Positions 23,579 to 31,932 of a DNA stretch of 64,000 nt are shown here, piece by piece (the stretch's first letter is position 1; every line of letters begins with the position of its first letter). The translations under genes and the position numbers were made by a program. The DNA comes from Cellulosimicrobium sp. ES-005 (GTDB lineage: Bacteria > Actinomycetota > Actinomycetes > Actinomycetales > Cellulomonadaceae). Under the pieces are notes generated by a model. It made no database searches. It had not been told where the DNA came from and saw only the letters and a program-made list of their open reading frames with translations. The stretch spans positions 1,426,001-1,490,000 of the forward strand of contig NZ_CP159290.1 of NCBI RefSeq assembly GCF_040448685.1. Direction: 5' to 3'.

Positions 23579-24352
23579 GTGACGCACCTGACGACCGACG
23601 ACGTACCGCTCCCCGCGGAGATCGGTCCGCGCGTCCGCGAGTTCCGGCGCCTGATGATGAACTACAAGTTCGGCATCGACGAGGTGATGACCAAGATCAC
23701 CGTCCTGCGCGACGAGTTCCGCCACGTCCACGACGACAACCCCATCGAGCACCTGGGCTCGCGCCTGAAGTCGCTCGACTCGATCGTCGCGAAGGCGCGG
23801 CGCAAGGGGATCCCGCTCACGCCCGAGGGCGTGCGGGAGAACATGTTCGACGTCGCGGGCGTGCGCGTGACGTGCGCGTTCGTCTCGGACATCTACCGCG
23901 TGCGGGACCTGCTCGTCGGCCAGCGCGACCTCACGGTCCTGGAGGAGCGCGACTACATCGCCCACCCCAAGGGCAACGGGTACAAGAGCCTGCACCTCAT
24001 CGTGCAGGTGCCGGTGTTCCTGTCGGACCGCGTCGAGGACGTCGTGGTGGAGATCCAGCTCCGGACGATCGCGATGGACTTCTGGGCGAGCCTCGAGCAC
24101 AAGATCTACTACAAGTACCAGCGGGACGTGCCGCAGCACCTCACCGACGCCCTCAAGCTCGCGGCCGACGTCGCCGCGACGCTCGACACGACGATGGAGC
24201 GCATCCACGACGAGGTGCGCGGCCTCGACGGCGTGCCCGAGCCCACGGAGAACACGGACGAGCTCGCCACGCCGCGCGAGGTGATGGAGAGCTTCATGCG
24301 GACGGCGCAGGTCGCCGACGAGGCGTTCCACGAGCGCCGCCACGACGGCTGA
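23579..24352 (+). CDS. Small alarmone synthetase (GTP pyrophosphokinase, RelQ/SAS type)
   Basis: A 257-residue RelA/SpoT-type synthetase domain protein without hydrolase, TGS or ACT domains. It makes (p)ppGpp-like alarmones from ATP and GDP/GTP. Conserved segments are FDVAGVRVTCAF, the substrate loop YIAHPKGNGYKSLHLIV, and VVEIQLRTIAMDFWASLEHK with catalytic Glu about 158. All are intact, so it is probably active. The GTG start at 23579 has GAGAGGAA upstream. It is divergent from ligD and convergent with an ABC exporter. Small synthetases of this kind usually act in stress adjustment alongside a long Rel enzyme encoded elsewhere. Confidence 0.93.
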   Translation: MTHLTTDDVPLPAEIGPRVREFRRLMMNYKFGIDEVMTKITVLRDEFRHVHDDNPIEHLGSRLKSLDSIVAKARRKGIPLTPEGVRENMFDVAGVRVTCAFVSDIYRVRDLLVGQRDLTVLEERDYIAHPKGNGYKSLHLIVQVPVFLSDRVEDVVVEIQLRTIAMDFWASLEHKIYYKYQRDVPQHLTDALKLAADVAATLDTTMERIHDEVRGLDGVPEPTENTDELATPREVMESFMRTAQVADEAFHERRHDG

Positions 24353-24384
24353 CGCCACCCACCCCGCGGATGGGCGGCGCCGGT

Positions 24385-24401
24385 GGCCGGCGGAGCCGGC
24401 C
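24385..24401. terminator. Short hairpin between alarmone synthetase and ABC permease genes
   Basis: GGCCGGC, loop GGA, then GCCGGCC: a 7-bp stem between the two convergent stop codons (it abuts the permease stop). It is a plausible weak bidirectional terminator. Confidence 0.45.
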
Positions 24402-25208
24402 TCAGGTCCAGCGGAACCAGCGCGCCGCGCCGACGGTCCCGACGACGACCGCGCCGCCGAGCGCGACGAGGTGCGCCGGCTCCACGGGCTGCCCCGCCCA
24501 CGCGTCGCCGAGCGCCTGCACCGCGGCGCCGAAGGGCAGCATCTCGCCGAGCCGTGCCACCGGCTCGGGGAGGTTCGACACGGCGCCGAACATGCCGCCG
24601 GTCGCCCCGAACGCGAAGAACGCGACGAGACCGAGCGCGAGCGCGGCGTTCGGGGTCGGCGCGACGGCGGCCACGAGCATCCCGACCGCGTACATCGCCG
24701 CCGACGCCAGGGCGAGCACGCCGAGCGCGACCCCGGGGGAGGCGGGGGGCCGTGCGTCGAACGCGACCGTCGCGACGCCGAGGGCGAGCGCGACGCCCCC
24801 GGCGGTCTGGGCGACGCTCACCACGACCTGCGCGACGAGCACCATCGCAGGCGACGCGGGCGTGACGGACAGACGCTTGAGGATGCCGGACCGCCGGTAG
24901 TAGGCCAGGAAGCTCGGCATGTTGACGACGCCGATCATGCCGACGACGACGGCGAGCACGACCGGCACGACGAAGACGTCGAACGCCGTCCGGCCGCCCG
25001 ATCCCGGGACGACCGTCGTCGTGACGTCGCTGAGCCCGTACATGACGAGGATCAGCACGGGCATGCCGAACGGCATGACGAGCCCGGCGGTGTCGCGCGC
25101 GACCATCCGCGCCTCGGCGCCGACCAGCGCGACCCACGCGCGCGGCCCGGGACGCGTCGAGGCGCCCCGTCCGGACGGGGTCGTGACGGCGGGGACGGTG
25201 GTGGTCAT
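24402..25208 (-). CDS. ABC-2 type exporter, permease subunit
   Basis: A 268-residue membrane protein with six hydrophobic segments of the ABC-2 (DrrB/NatB) fold. The cytoplasmic N-terminus is followed by GMPVLILVMYGLSD, then FVVPVVLAVVVGMIG, and the family-typical FLAYYRRSGILKRLSVTPASP coupling region, then the C-terminal segments. It forms the transmembrane channel for the ATPase encoded immediately upstream, whose stop overlaps this ATG (ATGA). The pair probably exports a lipid, antibiotic or peptide. A two-component system reads divergently from the ATPase gene and likely controls the exporter. Confidence 0.9.
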   Translation of the reverse strand: MTTTVPAVTTPSGRGASTRPGPRAWVALVGAEARMVARDTAGLVMPFGMPVLILVMYGLSDVTTTVVPGSGGRTAFDVFVVPVVLAVVVGMIGVVNMPSFLAYYRRSGILKRLSVTPASPAMVLVAQVVVSVAQTAGGVALALGVATVAFDARPPASPGVALGVLALASAAMYAVGMLVAAVAPTPNAALALGLVAFFAFGATGGMFGAVSNLPEPVARLGEMLPFGAAVQALGDAWAGQPVEPAHLVALGGAVVVGTVGAARWFRWT

Positions 25209-26176
25209 GCGGCCTCCTCGGTCGGGGCGGTCGTCGCCCGGGACTCGCCCGGCAGGTCGTCGGTCAGCGGGCGTCCCGTCAGGGCGAGGAACGCGTCGTC
25301 GAGCGTCGCGCGCTCGAGCCGGGTCTCGGTCGCGACGACGCCGGCCCGCACGAGCGCGGTGCTCACCTCCTGGAGCAGGTCGCCGCGACCGGTCACCACG
25401 ACCTGGTCCCCGCGGACCGCGACGTCGTCCACGCCGGGGACGCGGTCCAGGAGCGCGGGCGGGAGAGGCTGCGCGACGCGGAACCGCACGCGCTGGTCCA
25501 GCCCGGCACCCGCGACCAGCCCGGCCGGGGTGTCGTGCGCGACGACACGACCGCTCTCGATCAGGGTCACGCGGTCGCAGAGCCGCTCGACCTCCTCCAT
25601 GAGGTGCGAGACGAGGAGCACGGTCGCGCCGCCGTCGCGCAGGCCCTCCACGACGCCCCAGACCTGCCGGCGGGCCTGCGGGTCGAGCCCGGTCGTGAGC
25701 TCGTCGAGGATCACGACGCGCGGGTCCCCCACGAGCGCGAGGACGATCGCGACCCGCTGCTGCTGACCCCCCGAGAGCCGCTCGTAGCGTACGTCGCGCT
25801 GCTCCTCGAGCCCGAGCGTCGCGACCAGCTCGTCGGGGTCGCGGCCCGCGCCGTAGAACGTGCGGTAGAGGTGCGCGAGCTCGCGCACCGTCAGCGCGCC
25901 GTGCAGGAAGCCCGACTGGAGCTGCACCCCGAGCACCTGGCGCACCGCGGCACGGTCGGAGAACGGGTCGAGGCCGAGCACCCGCACGGACCCGTGGTCG
26001 GGTCGGCGCACGCCCGCGACCATCTCGACCGTGGTCGTCTTGCCCGCACCGTTGGGACCGAGGATCCCCAGGACCTCGCCCTCGACGGCGACGAGGCTGA
26101 CGTCGTCCACCGCCGTCGTGGTCCCGCCCTTGCGGCGGTAGCGCTTCGTGAGGTTCCGTGCGTCGACGGCGTCCAT
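25205..26176 (-). CDS. ABC exporter, ATP-binding subunit
   Basis: A 323-residue ATPase (DrrA/CcmA-type) with Walker A GPNGAGKTT (about residues 40-48), signature LSGGQQQR, Walker B VVILDELTTGLD and the switch His in LLVSHLMEEVE. The Walker B ends DEL rather than DEP; the catalytic Glu is kept. A C-terminal extension (about 225-323) is typical of exporters of this class. It powers the permease encoded downstream, to which it is translationally coupled. It is divergent from the sensor kinase gene, with 172 bp between. Confidence 0.95.
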   Translation of the reverse strand: MDAVDARNLTKRYRRKGGTTTAVDDVSLVAVEGEVLGILGPNGAGKTTTVEMVAGVRRPDHGSVRVLGLDPFSDRAAVRQVLGVQLQSGFLHGALTVRELAHLYRTFYGAGRDPDELVATLGLEEQRDVRYERLSGGQQQRVAIVLALVGDPRVVILDELTTGLDPQARRQVWGVVEGLRDGGATVLLVSHLMEEVERLCDRVTLIESGRVVAHDTPAGLVAGAGLDQRVRFRVAQPLPPALLDRVPGVDDVAVRGDQVVVTGRGDLLQEVSTALVRAGVVATETRLERATLDDAFLALTGRPLTDDLPGESRATTAPTEEAA

Positions 26177-26348
26177 GTCGTCCTCCTGCTCGTCCGCGGT
26201 GTGCGTGCCACCGCTCGGGTCGTCCTGCCCAGGTGCGTGCTCCGACGCTAGGGACCGCGGGGACCGGCCCGCGCGTGCCGGTCGTCACCGACCCCGCCCA
26301 TGACTTCCGGCACGTCGCGCCCGGCCGGCGGGTCCGTAGGGTGGAGGG

Positions 26349-27548
26349 ATGCGACGGACCGACCCGGAGGTGTGGGCGGGCACCGCGATGCTCGTCGTCA
26401 TCCTCGGCATCGGGGCGCTCGTCCCGATCGCCGCCCCCGATGCCCTGACGCTCCCCGTCGTGGCCTGGCTCGCGGTGTTCGCGGCGTTCGTCCTCGCCAC
26501 CGTCGGGATCGTCCTCGGGTCGGGCTTCGCCACGACCCGCGCGTACACGCTGCTGGGCGCGCAGGTCGTGCTCGTGGGGACGCTCGTGCTCACGGCGCCC
26601 GGCGCGGGCTGGCTCCCGATCCTGCTCGTCGTCGTCGCGGCGCTGAGCGTGTACGTGGTGCCCGTGCCGGTCGTCGCGGTCGTCGTCGCGGTGAACGCCG
26701 TGGTCGTCGGTGCCGCCGTCGGGCTGCGCGGCTCGGCGACCGACGCCCTGCTCACCGCGACGATCTACCTGCTGCTCCAGGTCGCGAGCGTCGGCTCGAC
26801 CCTCGCGCTCCAGCGCGAGCGGCGCATGCGCGAGCAGCTCGCCGTCGCGCACGTCGAGCTGCGCGCGGCGGCGGTGCTGCGGGACGAGTCGACGCGCTCC
26901 CAGGAGCGCCTGCGGATCGCGCGCGAGCTGCACGACGTCCTCGGCCACCAGCTCACCGTGCTCGCCCTCGAGCTGGAGACGGCGAGCCACCAGGACGGCG
27001 GCCCGGCGCGCGAGCACGTGCTCCGGGCCAAGGACGTCGCCCGTGAGCTGCTCGGCGACGTGCGCGCCACGGTGGGCGAGCTGCGGCGGCAGGCGCCCAG
27101 CCTGCAGGAGTCGCTCGGTGCGCTCGCCGAGCGGGTGACCGTGCCGCGCGTGCGAGTCGCCGTCGCCGACGACGTCACTGTCGACGAGGACCAGACGGTC
27201 GTGCTCGTGCGCGTGCTCCAGGAGGCGCTGACCAACGCGATCCGGCACGCCGAGGCGACCGTGCTCGACGTCGTCGTCACCGCCGACGAGGGCCGGGTGC
27301 GGCTCGTCGCGCAGGACGACGGGTGGGGCGCCGCGCGCGTGGAGCCCGGCAACGGACTGCGGGGGATCGAGGAGCGGGTCCGCGCCGCCGGCGGGACCGT
27401 CCGGCTCGACGGGCGGAACGGGTTCCGGGTCGAGGTCGAGCTCGACCCCGTGCGGCGGAGCGTCGTCGAGCGCCGCCGCGTCGACGGCGACGGCCGAGCC
27501 CTCGCGCGGGGTGCCGGACCGGTCGGCTCGACCGTGACCGGAGCATGA
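26349..27548 (+). CDS. NarL-type sensor histidine kinase
   Basis: A 399-residue membrane histidine kinase. About five or six hydrophobic segments (residues 10-160) form the sensor, followed by a coiled-coil stretch and the HisKA_3 dimerisation domain RIARELHDVLGHQLTVLALE with phosphorylated His 195. The HATPase domain contains QEALTNAIRHAEA (N box), DDGWG and GNGLRGIEERVRAAGG. The exposed part is minimal, which fits sensing within the membrane (cell-envelope stress or antibiotics), as in LiaS/DesK relatives. TAGGGT lies 6 nt before the ATG, a likely -10 of a leaderless transcript, although GGAGGG also abuts the start. It overlaps the response regulator by 4 bp. Confidence 0.93.
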   Translation: MRRTDPEVWAGTAMLVVILGIGALVPIAAPDALTLPVVAWLAVFAAFVLATVGIVLGSGFATTRAYTLLGAQVVLVGTLVLTAPGAGWLPILLVVVAALSVYVVPVPVVAVVVAVNAVVVGAAVGLRGSATDALLTATIYLLLQVASVGSTLALQRERRMREQLAVAHVELRAAAVLRDESTRSQERLRIARELHDVLGHQLTVLALELETASHQDGGPAREHVLRAKDVARELLGDVRATVGELRRQAPSLQESLGALAERVTVPRVRVAVADDVTVDEDQTVVLVRVLQEALTNAIRHAEATVLDVVVTADEGRVRLVAQDDGWGAARVEPGNGLRGIEERVRAAGGTVRLDGRNGFRVEVELDPVRRSVVERRRVDGDGRALARGAGPVGSTVTGA

Positions 27549-28213
27549 GCGACCCCGCGGTGCGCGTCCTGCTCGTCGACGACCAGACCCTCGTGCGGCA
27601 GGGGATCCGCAGCCTCCTCGAGCTCGCGCCGGACATCACCGTCGTCGCGGAGGCGGAGGACGGGATGACGGCGCTCGCGGCCGTGCGCGAGCACGAGCCC
27701 GACGTCGTCCTGCTCGACCTGCGCATGCCGCGCCACGACGGCATCTGGGCTCTCGAGGCGATGGCCGAGAGCGGGCACGACGTGCCCGTCCTCGTGCTCA
27801 CGACGTTCGACGACGACGCGCTCGTGCTCCGCGCCCTGCGGGCGGGAGCCCGCGGCTACCTCCTCAAGGACGTGACGCTCGAGCAGCTCACGGGCGCCGT
27901 CCGCACGCTCGCCACCGGCGGCACCCTCGTGCAGCCGTCGATCACCGACCGTCTCCTCCGGGCGGTGCGAGCCGGGACCGTCCCCGCCGACGACCTGGAC
28001 GACGGCACCGGCCCGGTGCAGGAGCTGACCGACCGTGAGCTCGAGGTGCTCCGTCTCGTCGCGGCGGGGTTCTCCAACCGCGAGATCGCGCACGCGCTCT
28101 TCCTCGCCGAGGGGACCGTGAAGAACCACGTGTCGACCGTGCTGCTCAAGCTGGGGACGCGCGACCGCACGCGCGCCGTCCTGCGCGCGCTGCACGTCGG
28201 CCTGCTCGGCTGA
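27545..28213 (+). CDS. NarL/LuxR-type response regulator
   Basis: A 222-residue two-domain regulator. The receiver domain (about residues 5-122) has the acidic pair D12-D13, phosphoacceptor D58 (VVLLDLRMP), Thr in LVLTTFDDD and Lys in GYLLKD. The LuxR HTH (about 155-222) reads LTDRELEVLRLVAAGFSNREIA with GTVKNHVSTVL. The ATG overlaps the stop of the kinase gene (ATGA). It most likely activates the divergent ABC exporter, and possibly its own operon. Confidence 0.96.
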   Translation: MSDPAVRVLLVDDQTLVRQGIRSLLELAPDITVVAEAEDGMTALAAVREHEPDVVLLDLRMPRHDGIWALEAMAESGHDVPVLVLTTFDDDALVLRALRAGARGYLLKDVTLEQLTGAVRTLATGGTLVQPSITDRLLRAVRAGTVPADDLDDGTGPVQELTDRELEVLRLVAAGFSNREIAHALFLAEGTVKNHVSTVLLKLGTRDRTRAVLRALHVGLLG

Positions 28214-28219
28214 CGCCCG

Positions 28220-28522
28220 TCAGAGCAGGGTCTCGACGCCGATCGTCACCCGGTCGCCGACGTCGACGCCCTCGGCGCGCCGCACCGCGGCCTTGATGGG
28301 CACGACGAACGTCTTGCGCCCCGCGTCGGGGAACACCGACGTCGACCAGCGCTGCGCCCCGAGCGTCACCTCGACCTTGACCGAGCCGAACCCCGCGGGC
28401 GGGAGGGGCAGCTCCGCGATCTCGTCGCTCACGTCCTCCGGCAGCGCGGCGAACACCCAGCTGTCGGTGCGCGCCTCCCACCGCCACAGCTCTGCCTCGA
28501 ACTCGAACCTCGTCCCCGCCAC
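28220..28522 (-). CDS. DUF1905 protein
   Basis: A 100-residue single-domain protein with the DUF1905 pattern: FEFEAELWRWE, SWVFAALPEDVSDEI, FGSVKVEVTLGAQRWSTSVFP and TFVVPIKAAVRRAEGVDVGD. The fold is a small beta-barrel; the molecular function is unknown. GTG 28522 gives a protein starting just before the conserved first strand. Longer open sequence upstream overlaps ku and is unlikely to be used. It lies between the response regulator (convergent, 6 bp apart) and ku (divergent). Confidence 0.85.
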   Translation of the reverse strand: MAGTRFEFEAELWRWEARTDSWVFAALPEDVSDEIAELPLPPAGFGSVKVEVTLGAQRWSTSVFPDAGRKTFVVPIKAAVRRAEGVDVGDRVTIGVETLL

Positions 28523-28636
28523 GAGACCATGGTGCCGCGGGCCACCCACACGGCGGGCGGGGGCGCGCGCCGCTCGCCTGCGACCCGGAGCCGTCGCCCC
28601 CTCGCGGGCGGGCGCGCAGGGCGCCACCATGGACGC

Positions 28637-29647
28637 ATGAGGGCCATCTGGAAGGGCGCCATCACGTTCGGTCTCGTCAACGTCCCCGTCAAGGTGTACT
28701 CCGCGACGGAGGACCACGACGTGCCGCTGCACCAGGTGCACGACAAGGACGGCGGGCGCATCCGCTACCGGCGCGTGTGCGAGATCGACGGCGAGGTCGT
28801 GCCGTACGAGCACATCGACAAGGCGTACGACGACGGCGAGCGCACCGTCGTGCTCACGGGCGAGGACTTCGCGGCGCTGCCCGCCGAGCGCAGCCGCGAG
28901 ATCGAGGTCGTCGAGTTCGTGCCGAGCGAGCAGATCGACCCGCTCCTGCTCGACCGCAGCTACTACCTGGAGCCCGACTCGAAGTCCAACAAGGCGTACG
29001 TGCTCATGCGGCGCACGCTCGAGGAGACCGACCGGACGGCGATCGTGAAGTTCGCGCTGCGTCAGCGCACGCGGCTCGCTGCGATGCGCGTGCGCGACGA
29101 CGTGCTCGTGCTCCAGACGCTGCTGTGGGCCGACGAGGTGCGCGAGGCCGCGTTCCCCTCGCTGGACGACGAGGCGAAGGTGACCGACAAGGAGCTCGCC
29201 ATGTCCGCGCAGCTCGTCGCGAGCTTCGAGGCGGACTTCACGCCCGAGGAGTACGAGGACGACTACCAGGTGCAGCTCCGCCAGCTCATCGAGGCCAAGC
29301 TCGAGCAGGGGGACGCGCTCGACACCGCCGAGACGTTCGGCGAGCAGCCCGAGAAGGGCGAGGGCGCCGAGGTGATCGACCTCATGGAGGCGCTGCGCAA
29401 GTCCGTCGCGTCCTCGAAGAGCAGCCGCGCCGGCGGGTCGGGGTCGTCCGGCGGGTCGACGGCGAAGGGCGGCTCGGGCCGCAAGGCCGCCTCGTCGTCG
29501 GGCAAGGGCTCCTCCGGTTCCCGGGCCAAGGGTGGCGGCGCGAAGGACGAGGGCTCGAAGCCCGCGGCCAAGAAGACCTCGGGCCGCTCGTCGTCCTCGA
29601 AGGAGAAGACGACGGCGAAGACGACGCGGAAGAAGGCGTCCGCGTAG
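28637..29647 (+). CDS. ku: Ku DNA end-binding protein
   Basis: A 336-residue prokaryotic Ku. The ring-forming core spans about residues 1-255, starting MRAIWKGAITFGLVNVPVKVY, with the family markers FVPSEQIDPLLLDRSYYLEP and AIVKFALRQRTRLAAMRVR. It binds broken DNA ends as a homodimer and recruits LigD, encoded 5 kb away on the opposite strand. The last 70 or so residues are a long Lys/Ser/Gly/Ala tail (SSKSSRAGGSGSS, KEKTTAKTTRKKASA), the type of basic extension that in other Ku proteins aids DNA binding and mobility along DNA. The length is at the upper end of the family because of that tail. Confidence 0.97.
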   Translation: MRAIWKGAITFGLVNVPVKVYSATEDHDVPLHQVHDKDGGRIRYRRVCEIDGEVVPYEHIDKAYDDGERTVVLTGEDFAALPAERSREIEVVEFVPSEQIDPLLLDRSYYLEPDSKSNKAYVLMRRTLEETDRTAIVKFALRQRTRLAAMRVRDDVLVLQTLLWADEVREAAFPSLDDEAKVTDKELAMSAQLVASFEADFTPEEYEDDYQVQLRQLIEAKLEQGDALDTAETFGEQPEKGEGAEVIDLMEALRKSVASSKSSRAGGSGSSGGSTAKGGSGRKAASSSGKGSSGSRAKGGGAKDEGSKPAAKKTSGRSSSSKEKTTAKTTRKKASA

Positions 29648-29659
29648 GGCGGTCCCGCC

Positions 29660-29691
29660 GCCCCGGCCCGACCCGACGCGGGGCCCGGGGC
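29660..29691. terminator. Possible ku terminator
   Basis: GCCCCGGCCC (29660-29669) can pair with GGGCCCGGGGC (29681-29691) if one nucleotide is bulged. It lies 13 bp past the ku stop. There is no T-tract, so this is moderate evidence. Confidence 0.4.
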
Positions 29692-29775
29692 GCGCGATGA
29701 GTTCGGCCCCTGGGACGCGTCGGAACCGGTGGGTGGTCGTCCGGCCACCCGCGAGACCGACGAAGCGAGACGACG

Positions 29776-30228
29776 ATGCGCGCGATCGTGCCGAGCCTGT
29801 GGTTCGACGGCAACCTCGAGGAGGCCATCACCTTCTATGCGAGCGTGTTCCCCGACGCGACGGTCGGCGACGTGTTCCGCCAGCCCGACGGCACGGCGGT
29901 GTCGGCCGACTTCGAGCTCGCCGGGCACCGGTTCGCCGCCATCAACGGCGGCCCGCAGTTCCCGTTCACCGAGGCGGTGTCGTTCGTCGTCGAGTGCGAG
30001 TCGCAGGAGGAGGTCGACGCGTACTGGGCGGCGCTCACCGACGGCGGTCAGGAGTCGCAGTGCGGCTGGCTCAAGGACCGCTTCGGGCTGTCGTGGCAGG
30101 TGGTCCCCGTCGAGTTCCTCGCGATGCTGCAGGACCCGGACCCCGCCCGCGTCCAGCGCGTCGTCGACGTGATGATGACGCAGGCCAAGCTCGACCTGGG
30201 CCCGCTGCGGGCGGCGTACGACGGCTGA
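29776..30228 (+). CDS. PhnB/VOC-family protein
   Basis: A 150-residue protein with the 3-demethylubiquinone-methyltransferase-like (PhnB) VOC pattern: PSLWFDGNLEEAITFYASVFPDA, then FAAINGGPQFPFTEAVSFVVECE, and GWLKDRFGLSWQVVP, the characteristic C-terminal segment. Despite the historical family name, a methyltransferase activity is not expected. It probably binds or modifies a small molecule. The ribosome-binding site is weak. It is separate from ku (a 128-bp gap with a possible hairpin). Confidence 0.87.
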   Translation: MRAIVPSLWFDGNLEEAITFYASVFPDATVGDVFRQPDGTAVSADFELAGHRFAAINGGPQFPFTEAVSFVVECESQEEVDAYWAALTDGGQESQCGWLKDRFGLSWQVVPVEFLAMLQDPDPARVQRVVDVMMTQAKLDLGPLRAAYDG

Positions 30229-30362
30229 TCCTCCGTCCGCCCCGGTCTCGGCGCACAGGGGGTTCGTCGGGGATGTCCAGGTCGTGCCCAGGTCTGGTTG
30301 AATGCGCTCGACATCTCCGCCGACGGCGCGCGCCGTCCTCTCGTGAAGGACCACGACACCGA

Positions 30363-31844
30363 GTGAAGAAGCTCCTTGCCGGCACCGTGGGGACGGTGCT
30401 GGCCCTCGGCGGCATCTCCGTCGCCACGGCAACCCCCGCAGCCGCCGCCGTCCCGGACGTCCAAGCCGGCTGCTCGTCCCTCTACGTCACGCTCGACGGA
30501 TACCCGGACGGTACGGCGTTCGTCGCGACCGTCGACGGTGAGACCGTCGACGACGTCGTCTTCGACGGCTACCACACGCTCTGGTACGACGTCGACGGCT
30601 CGGTCGCGCACGACTGGAGCGTCGTCGTCGACGCACCCGGTGAGGTCGACGAGGACTTCTCGGACAGCGGTACGACGACGCCGTGCGGAGAGCCGCCCAG
30701 CGACTGGTTCTCCGCCGACGCGTACTGCGGGAACCTCAACGTCTCGCTCGGCGGCTTCCCGGCCGGCTCGGCGGTCACCGTCGTGGTGGACGCCGAGGTC
30801 GTCTCCGAGGGCCTCGTCGACGAGTACGGCTCCTACTGGTTCGGCACCCGGCTCGACGAGTGGTCGGGCCAGACGTGGCAGGTCGTCGTCGACGCGGAGG
30901 ACGACGCCTTCGACCGCAGCGAGTCGGGCGTCTCGTCCTGCGGGTCGGGCGGCGAGATCGTCGTGCCCGAGACGCCCTCAGCCCTGACGGACTGCGCGGC
31001 GACGCCGCAGGACGTGCACCTCCCGCCCGACACCGCGCAGGTGTCGTACGCGCGTGGCGACGACGGCATCGTCGCGACGGCGGCGGCCGGGTACGAGTTC
31101 CCCGGCGGCGCCGGCACGACGGGTGAGTGGCGAGCGCTCGGGGACGGGCGGCTGCTCCTCGAGTGGTACTCCGTCGTGCGGCCGCGGTGCGCGCTCGACG
31201 TCGTCTCGGTGACGCCGGTGTGCGAGGCCGGCGAGCCGTTCGTCGACATCGCCGTCGACCCCCCGGCGGGAGTGGACGAGAGCTCGTTCCTCATCTCGTG
31301 GGAGGGGCCGAACACCGGGTACGACGTCGTGTACGGAGACGCCGGCTTCGGCCACCCGTGGGTCACTCGTGAGCCCTGGCCGGGATTCGTCACGCACGGC
31401 GACGGTACGGTCTCGCCGGCCTACGACGAGACGTGGAGGCTCGACGACATCGATCTGGTGCTCGGCGCGTCGGCGTGGGTCGACGGGTGGGCGTACTCAC
31501 GGTCCTACGGGGCCGTCTGGGAGGACGCGCCGACGGCCGACCCGTGCGCCGACGACCCCGGGCCGCACTTCTCCGTCGACGTGAGCCCGCGCTGGCTCGC
31601 GGGCAAGCTCTACCTCAGCGTGCGCGTGCTCAACGAGGGCGACAGCACCGCGGACGTGAGCGTCGTGACGCCGTTCGGGCGCAAGCACTTCCCGCGCGTC
31701 GAGGCGGGGGCGAGCGCCTACCAGGCGTTCGCCGTGCGCACGACGGAGCCGGTCGAGGGCCAGGTGGACGTCTCGTTCGCCGCCGACGTCGACGGTGAGC
31801 AGGTCACGCGGGAGCGTTCCGTGGCGTTCTCATTCGGCGGGTAG
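30363..31844 (+). CDS. Secreted protein with an internal domain duplication, function unknown
   Basis: A 493-residue protein exported by a Sec signal peptide: KKLLAGTVGTVLALGGIS, then ATATPAAAAV with cleavage about residue 29. Two similar ~75-residue beta-rich domains follow (about 36-105 and 120-195). Each starts with a Cys, has LxVTLDGYPDGTAF or LNVSLGGFPAGSAV, WSVVVDA or WQVVVDA, and ends S-x-C-G, suggesting one disulfide per repeat. The rest (200-493) holds further beta-rich segments, including FSVDVSPRWLAGKLYLSVRVL. No sortase signal, lipobox or catalytic motif is visible. A strong terminator follows. I do not recognise a characterised family; an adhesive or surface-binding role is possible but unproven. 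Confidence 0.85.
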   Translation: MKKLLAGTVGTVLALGGISVATATPAAAAVPDVQAGCSSLYVTLDGYPDGTAFVATVDGETVDDVVFDGYHTLWYDVDGSVAHDWSVVVDAPGEVDEDFSDSGTTTPCGEPPSDWFSADAYCGNLNVSLGGFPAGSAVTVVVDAEVVSEGLVDEYGSYWFGTRLDEWSGQTWQVVVDAEDDAFDRSESGVSSCGSGGEIVVPETPSALTDCAATPQDVHLPPDTAQVSYARGDDGIVATAAAGYEFPGGAGTTGEWRALGDGRLLLEWYSVVRPRCALDVVSVTPVCEAGEPFVDIAVDPPAGVDESSFLISWEGPNTGYDVVYGDAGFGHPWVTREPWPGFVTHGDGTVSPAYDETWRLDDIDLVLGASAWVDGWAYSRSYGAVWEDAPTADPCADDPGPHFSVDVSPRWLAGKLYLSVRVLNEGDSTADVSVVTPFGRKHFPRVEAGASAYQAFAVRTTEPVEGQVDVSFAADVDGEQVTRERSVAFSFGG

Positions 31845-31866
31845 CGGCAGGCAGCACCCCTGGGAT

Positions 31867-31912
31867 CCGGAGGCCCGGTGGCACGTCGACAGGCGTGCCA
31901 CCGGGCCTCCGG
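31867..31912. terminator. Strong bidirectional terminator
   Basis: CCGGAGGCCCGGTGGCACG (31867-31885) pairs perfectly with 31894-31912 across an 8-nt loop (TCGACAGG): a 19-bp GC-rich stem. It lies between the convergent ends of the secreted-protein gene and the TetR gene. Confidence 0.9.
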
Positions 31913-31932
31913 CGTCGCGGGACGGTCCCGGC

